This document shows positions 60,361 to 64,000 of a stretch of 64,000 nucleotides of DNA, piece after piece. The stretch's first letter is position 1. Every line of letters starts with the position of its first letter. This stretch comes from Scatosoma sp045542595 (GTDB lineage: Bacteria > Bacillota > Clostridia > Christensenellales > Borkfalkiaceae). The position numbers and the translations under genes were made by a program. The DNA is taken from contig JAZQLI010000003.1 of assembly GCA_045542595.1 (NCBI GenBank), forward strand, positions 32,175-96,174, given 5' to 3'. The notes below the pieces were generated by a model, which saw nothing but the letters and a program-made list of their open reading frames with translations, did not search any database and had not been told where the DNA came from.

Positions 60361-60442
60361 TAATATTGCACTTATATAGGTGTAATATTAGTATAGCAAA
60401 GGTTTATAATAATGTCAAAAATTTGTTCTTAAATAAGTGCAA
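60361..60442. promoter_or_regulatory. Inverted-repeat operator candidates before the XRE gene
   Basis: TAATATTGCAC and GTGTAATATTA (60361-60390) form an 11-base inverted repeat with one mismatch. TTGCACTTAT (60366-60375) recurs inverted as ATAAGTGCAA (60433-60442) just before the start. TATAAT at 60405-60410 is a likely -10 between them. This suggests autoregulation. Confidence 0.5.
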
Positions 60443-60454
60443 AAATGGGATAGT

Positions 60455-60688
60455 ATGAACGTTGTTATTGAAAAAAGAATTGGTTGGAATATCCGAAAGT
60501 TACGAGAAAAAGCAAAAATGACGCAAGAACAGCTTGCAGCGCAGTTACAACTACGCGGTTGCGATATAACAAGAAGTGCCGTTGCCAAAATAGAAGTTGG
60601 ACAACGACACGTATACGTTGATGAAATTATGCTAATAAAAGAAATTTTAAAAGTGCGCTTTGAAGACATTTTCACGATAACGAAATAA
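60455..60688 (+). CDS. XRE-family transcriptional regulator, small
   Basis: 77 residues from ATG 60455 (83 if the GTG at 60437 is used). A single Cro/C1 HTH: IGWNIRKLREKAKMTQEQLAAQLQ, ITRSAVAKIEVGQRHVYVDEIMLIKEILKVRFEDIF. The 'RGCDITRSAVAKIEVGQRHVYVDEI' form is common in Clostridia regulators of unknown target. It lies alone between the rubrerythrin terminator and a bidirectional terminator. The inverted repeats upstream are probably its own operators. Confidence 0.85.
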   Translation: MNVVIEKRIGWNIRKLREKAKMTQEQLAAQLQLRGCDITRSAVAKIEVGQRHVYVDEIMLIKEILKVRFEDIFTITK

Positions 60689-60719
60689 AAAACTCTCGGA
60701 AGGTTTTCCGAGAGTTTTT
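60687..60719. terminator. Bidirectional terminator between the XRE gene and trxA
   Basis: AAAAACTCTCGGAA-GGTT-TTCCGAGAGTTTTT, a 14-bp perfect stem usable on both strands. Confidence 0.93.
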
Positions 60720-60722
60720 AGT

Positions 60723-61040
60723 TTACAAATTACTTTCCACAAACGCAATTAACGCTTCGGCAGGGACAAAGCCTAAATTGTTTGCCGCAAGTTTCCCTTC
60801 TTTAAAGAGTAATACGTTAGGAATAGACGAAATGCCGTATTTTCTCGCCGCATCTTCTTCTTCGTCCACGTTTACTTTGACGAATTTTGCTTTGCCGTCA
60901 AGCTTTTCCGCCGCCTGTTCGAACATAGGCGCAAGCATACGGCAAGGTCCGCACCAGCTCGCCCAAAAATCGCATACGACGGGCACGGGGGAGGATTGAA
61001 TAAGTTCTTCCAACTGTTGACTTGTTACGTGTTCTACCAT
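60723..61040 (-). CDS. trxA: Thioredoxin
   Basis: 105 residues, the standard single-domain fold. The active site is WASWCGPCRML (Cys30, Cys33), with KVNVDEEEDAARKYGISSIPNVLLFKEGK (cis-Pro loop) and a C-terminal helix. It reduces protein disulfides and feeds ribonucleotide reductase and peroxidases. It follows hisS on the same strand by 26 bases. No reductase gene is adjacent. Confidence 0.97.
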   Translation of the reverse strand: MVEHVTSQQLEELIQSSPVPVVCDFWASWCGPCRMLAPMFEQAAEKLDGKAKFVKVNVDEEEDAARKYGISSIPNVLLFKEGKLAANNLGFVPAEALIAFVESNL

Positions 61041-61066
61041 AATTTTTCTCCTTGTATCAGTGTGTA

Positions 61067-62317
61067 TTATTTTCCGCTAAAATATGCGCATAAGTCATCA
61101 AACGCCACCCTTTCGGTTTCGCTCGTTTGCATATTTTTCACGTTGACAACCCCTTCTGCTAATTCGTTACCGCCGATAACGGCTACGTATTTCGCCCCTA
61201 TTTTATCCGCGTATTTAAATTGCGCTTTGATGGAACGCTCCATATGGTCAATTTCCGCGTTCACACCCGATAAGCGGAGTGCATAAGCAAGTGAAAACGC
61301 TTTCTTTCTACAAGCTTCGTCCATTCCGGCAAGATATACCGTAGGCGTTTGGGGCGCGGGGAATGCTACTCCCGTTTGTTGCATAACAATTAAAAGCCGT
61401 TCGATACCTGCCGCAAAACCAACCGCAGGCGTGGGGTTTCCACCCAAGCTTTCGATAAGTCCGTCATATCTACCGCCAGCGCATACCGTACCTTGCGCAC
61501 CGATATCGGTGGATACGAATTCGAACACTGTACGCGTGTAATAATCGAGTCCGCGAACGATACGGCTATCGATTTCGTAAGCGATATTTGCGTCGTTTAA
61601 GCAAGACTTTACTTCTTCGAAATGTTTGGCGCAGTCTTCGCACAGATAGTCGAGCATACTCGGTGCATTTTTATTGACTGCTTTACACGTTTCTTCCTTG
61701 CAATCTAAAAGTCGCAAGGGATTTTTTTCATAGCGAGTTTTACAATCGTAGCAAAGTTCGTTTAAACGGGGCGCGAAAAATTCTTTCAACGCCTTGTTAT
61801 AGCGCGCGCGGCAAGTAGGGCAACCGATAGAATTGATATACAGTTTCACGTGTAACCCTAATTTCTTCAAAAGCGTATCCGCTGTTACAATCGCTTCCGC
61901 GTCCGTCTGCGCGGACTTCGCGCCAAATATTTCTACGCCGAATTGATGGAATTCGCGCAATCTGCCAGCCTGCGGACGTTCGTAACGGAACGCTGGAATA
62001 ATATAGTACATTTTAGCAGGCAATACGCCGCCGCCCATACCGTTTTCAATGAACGAACGCACTACCCCTGCCGTGCCTTCGGGCTTTAAGGTGATACTTC
62101 TATCCCCTTTGTCCTTGAAGGTATACATTTCTTTGGTAACGACGTCGCTCGTTTCTCCTACGCCGCGCTGAAAAAGCTCGGTATGTTCGAACACGGGAGT
62201 ACGAATTTCGTTGATATGGAACAGTTTTGCCGTTTCGCGGCATACGCTTTCCACGTATTGCCATTTATAAGATTCGTTGGGCAAAACGTCTTTTGTGCCC
62301 TTGGGTACGTTAATCAT
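61067..62317 (-). CDS. hisS: Histidine-tRNA ligase
   Basis: 416 residues. Class IIa motifs: motif 2 YIIPAFRYERPQAGRLREFHQFGVE, histidine-specific VRGLDYYTRTVFEF and GGRYDGLIESLGG, motif 3 AVGFAAGIERLL, then the anticodon-binding domain (VYLAGMDEACRKKAFSLAYALR). A zinc-like Cys set (CPTCRARY...CYDCKTRY...CKEETC) is inserted, as in other clostridial HisRS. No aspS follows, although hisS-aspS is common. Confidence 0.97.
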   Translation of the reverse strand: MINVPKGTKDVLPNESYKWQYVESVCRETAKLFHINEIRTPVFEHTELFQRGVGETSDVVTKEMYTFKDKGDRSITLKPEGTAGVVRSFIENGMGGGVLPAKMYYIIPAFRYERPQAGRLREFHQFGVEIFGAKSAQTDAEAIVTADTLLKKLGLHVKLYINSIGCPTCRARYNKALKEFFAPRLNELCYDCKTRYEKNPLRLLDCKEETCKAVNKNAPSMLDYLCEDCAKHFEEVKSCLNDANIAYEIDSRIVRGLDYYTRTVFEFVSTDIGAQGTVCAGGRYDGLIESLGGNPTPAVGFAAGIERLLIVMQQTGVAFPAPQTPTVYLAGMDEACRKKAFSLAYALRLSGVNAEIDHMERSIKAQFKYADKIGAKYVAVIGGNELAEGVVNVKNMQTSETERVAFDDLCAYFSGK

Positions 62318-62355
62318 ATTTCTTTCTCGCTTTTTACCGTTGTATTATCGTTATA

Positions 62356-63666
62356 TTATAAAACGTATTTTCTTAAATTTCTATCGCCCGTCAGCTTTTG
62401 CAAATGTTCGTCCACGTATTTTTTATCAATGGTCAACGTGAACGTGGGATAATCGTTACCGCCTGCATTAAAGGAAATATCTTCCAGCAAATATTCCATA
62501 ACGGTGTGCAGTCTTCTCGCGCCGATATCTTCGCTGGTGGCGTTGAGTTCTACCGAAATTTCCGCGATACGTTCTATCGCGCCTTTATCAAAGTGCAAAT
62601 CGATATTATCCACACCCAAAAGCTGCGCGTACTGGAAGGTGAGCGAATTTTCCGTTTCGGTTAAGATACGGATGAAATCCGTCTTGGTAAGGCTTTGCAA
62701 TTCCACAGAGACAGGGAAACGGCCTTGCAATTCTGGAATTAAATCTTCAATGGCTGCAACGTGGAACGCACCTGCGGCGATGAAAAGAATGAAGTCCGTT
62801 TTAATGGGACCGTATTTGGTGACTACGGTACAGCCTTCTACGATAGGCAAAATGTCCCGTTGCACGCCCTCACGAGAAACGTCTGCACCGTTGCGGTTGC
62901 CTTTGCCTGCAATTTTATCAATTTCGTCGATAAAGATGATGCCGTCGTTTTCCGCACGGTAGATCGCTTCCGCCTTGATAGCGTCTTCGTCCACAAGCTT
63001 GGACGATTCTTCTTCCAACGCAATTTGGAAAGCTTCCCTAACGCTTAAACGGCGTTTTTTCTTTTTGTCTTGGAACATATCGCCGAAGATACTGCCGATA
63101 GAAATCGCAGCGCCGCCGGGCACTAGCTCCATGGGTTGCGGATTGTCTATTACTTCCATTTCAATAACGAAGTTATCATAAACGCCCTTGCGGAAATCTT
63201 CTAACAAATTGTTTTCAAACACTTCTTTGGCAAGTTCGCCCTTTTCGTCCTTTTTCGCATCCGCAAGCGCGCGCACGATACGGCGTTCCGCCGCCACCGT
63301 CGCTTTGGATTTTACTTCTTCTTCCTTTTCCGCTTTGACAAGACGGTAAGCGCATTCCGCTAAATCGCGCACCATACCTTCCACATCCTTGCCAACGTAA
63401 CCTACTTCGGTGTATTTGGTTGCTTCTACTTTGACGAAAGGCGCTTTGACAAGCTTGGCAAGACGGCGTGCAATTTCCGTTTTACCAACCCCCGTCGGCC
63501 CCTTCATAATGATGTTTTTCGGCGTGATTTCTTCCCGAACTTCTTGGGGAAGTTGGGCTCTACGATAACGGTTGCGCAACGCAATGGCTACCGCTTTTTT
63601 CGCATCGTCTTGGCCGATGATATATTTGTCTAATTTATAAACGATTTGCTTGGGGGATAAATCCAT
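62356..63666 (-). CDS. hslU: HslU (ClpY), ATPase subunit of the HslUV protease
   Basis: 436 residues. It begins DLSPKQIVYKLDKYIIGQDDAKKAVAIALRNRYRR, then Walker A GPTGVGKTEIARRLA, an intermediate domain (about 105-240), Walker B IIFIDEIDKIAGKG, sensor-1/arginine-finger FPVSVELQSLTKTDF, and a C-terminal tail GGNDYPTFTLTIDKKYVDEHLQKL...LRKYVL that docks into HslV. HslU unfolds substrates and feeds them to HslV. It is 2 bases after the hslV stop; hslV itself is cut at the contig junction. Confidence 0.97.
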   Translation of the reverse strand: MDLSPKQIVYKLDKYIIGQDDAKKAVAIALRNRYRRAQLPQEVREEITPKNIIMKGPTGVGKTEIARRLAKLVKAPFVKVEATKYTEVGYVGKDVEGMVRDLAECAYRLVKAEKEEEVKSKATVAAERRIVRALADAKKDEKGELAKEVFENNLLEDFRKGVYDNFVIEMEVIDNPQPMELVPGGAAISIGSIFGDMFQDKKKKRRLSVREAFQIALEEESSKLVDEDAIKAEAIYRAENDGIIFIDEIDKIAGKGNRNGADVSREGVQRDILPIVEGCTVVTKYGPIKTDFILFIAAGAFHVAAIEDLIPELQGRFPVSVELQSLTKTDFIRILTETENSLTFQYAQLLGVDNIDLHFDKGAIERIAEISVELNATSEDIGARRLHTVMEYLLEDISFNAGGNDYPTFTLTIDKKYVDEHLQKLTGDRNLRKYVL

Positions 63667-63668
63667 AA

Positions 63669-63854
63669 TTAGTCTTCCTTTTTCGCTTTTTTAGCAGGCT
63701 TTTTCACTTCGCCGATGGTTTCCATACGGATATTGCCGTTGGTGTACACACAAATTTCCGAAGCAATTTTCAACGCCTTTTGCGCAATGGTGGACGCATC
63801 GTATTTCGTTTCGCCAAACAACGCCCTTCCCGCCGCCAAAGCGGATGCATCCAA
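63669..63854 (-). pseudogene. hslV: HslV (ClpQ) peptidase, C-terminal fragment only
   Basis: Only about the last 58-61 residues of a ~175-residue family are present: ALAAGRALF (the GNYALAAGRAL region), then STIAQKALKIASEICVYTNGNIRMETIG and a lysine-rich tail. The catalytic N-terminal Thr and the core strands are absent. Upstream of about base 63842 the sequence no longer resembles HslV. No plausible native start exists. It was probably intact in the organism and cut by a contig join or a rearrangement. Confidence 0.85.
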
Positions 63855-63881
63855 CGATCAAAAGAAAGGTTGAATACCGTT
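63842..63881. other. Abrupt sequence junction (probable chimeric join)
   Basis: The hslV reading frame ends in mid-domain at GGATGCATCC (63843-63852, a 10-base palindrome). Within 30 bases an AAAGG ribosome binding site and an unrelated plus-strand gene of clearly higher GC begin. Confidence 0.75.
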
Positions 63882-64000
63882 ATGAAGAAGATCCTTTCCG
63901 CCGTGCTGGCGCTTTGCATGATGCTTTCTCTCACCGGCGCCGTGGCCGAAGACGCCGTTGTGCTTCGCATGGCCACTGGTTACAACAACGCCAAGACCGG
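63882..64000 (+). CDS. Start of a secreted substrate-binding protein, probably TRAP DctP-like (partial)
   Basis: 39 codons to the window edge. An ideal signal peptide (KKILSAVLALCMMLSLTGAVA) is followed by EDAVVLRMATGYNNAKT, resembling the mature start of DctP-type TRAP solute-binding proteins. AAAGG lies about 13 bases before ATG 63882. Codons are GCC/ATC/CTG/AAG-rich, unlike the AAA/GCG/CGT-rich genes in the rest of the window. The family call is weak because only the N-terminus is visible. Confidence 0.5.
   Translation, partial: MKKILSAVLALCMMLSLTGAVAEDAVVLRMATGYNNAKT

Noticed and set aside
1..64000. CRISPR arrays, tRNA/rRNA genes, insertion sequences, prophage
   Set aside because: None of the hallmark sequences (spaced direct repeats, TTCGAATC arms, transposase motifs, phage structural genes) were seen on either strand.

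Overview
This 64 kb window is chromosomal core DNA of an anaerobic, endospore-forming member of the Bacillota (class Clostridia). The reasons are the spoIIGA-sigE and sigG sporulation genes, the SCIFF peptide scfA with its radical SAM maturase scfB next to secDF/yajC, rubrerythrin, RelA/Spo, HemZ, strong sigma-A promoters of the TTGACA-N17-TATAAT type, AGGAGG ribosome binding sites and a moderate GC content. Genus and species cannot be read from the sequence. Most genes lie on the minus strand; short plus-strand blocks are at 6.8-7.6, 9.2-9.5, 25.5-29.2 and 59.6-60.7 kb. No tRNA, rRNA, CRISPR array, insertion sequence or prophage was seen.

Layout. 0-3.5 kb: tsaE-tsaB-rimI-hydrolase-MurF-like operon (t6A modification, S18 acetylation, cell wall). 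3.5-4.4 kb: riboflavin ECF transporter ribU under an FMN riboswitch. 4.4-6.7 kb: two-component system. 6.8-7.6 kb: SDR oxidoreductase. 7.6-11.1 kb: spoIIGA, sigE and sigG, with an AT-rich SLOG/HTH pair and its operator cluster lodged between sigE and sigG. 11.2-24.2 kb: yraN, rnhB, rbgA, trmD, an ABC pair, ftsY, smc, rnc, plsX, asnS and a VanW-like protein. 24.3-29.2 kb: recF divergent from dnaA-mnmG-gtrA. 29.3-35 kb: glycosyltransferase, pnp, rpsO, hemZ, MBL hydrolase. 35.2-48.8 kb: relA, recJ, secF, secD, scfB, scfA, a TIGR04086-type membrane gene, yajC, an ABC exporter, tgt. 48.9-52.7 kb: heterodimeric ABC exporter. 52.8-56.1 kb: YhaN/YhaO (SbcCD-like) pair. 56.2-59.3 kb: an unrecognised lipoprotein and cardiolipin synthase. 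59.6-63.9 kb: rubrerythrin, an XRE regulator, thioredoxin, hisS, hslU and a cut-off hslV.

The last ~150 bases do not fit. hslV is cut in mid-gene, and a GC-richer plus-strand start of a periplasmic-binding-protein gene follows at once. This is either a chimeric contig end or a real recombination.

The best candidates for something undescribed are: (1) the SLOG-protein/HTH module with several TCGTGGA operator half-sites inserted in the sporulation sigma cluster; (2) a dispersed ~88-base intergenic element with a GTAC-ATAGAC-GTAC core, one copy lying inside terminal inverted repeats; (3) a hairpin that hides the spoIIGA ribosome binding site only in read-through mRNA; and (4) an FMN riboswitch whose aptamer 5' strand repeats the terminator 3' arm exactly.
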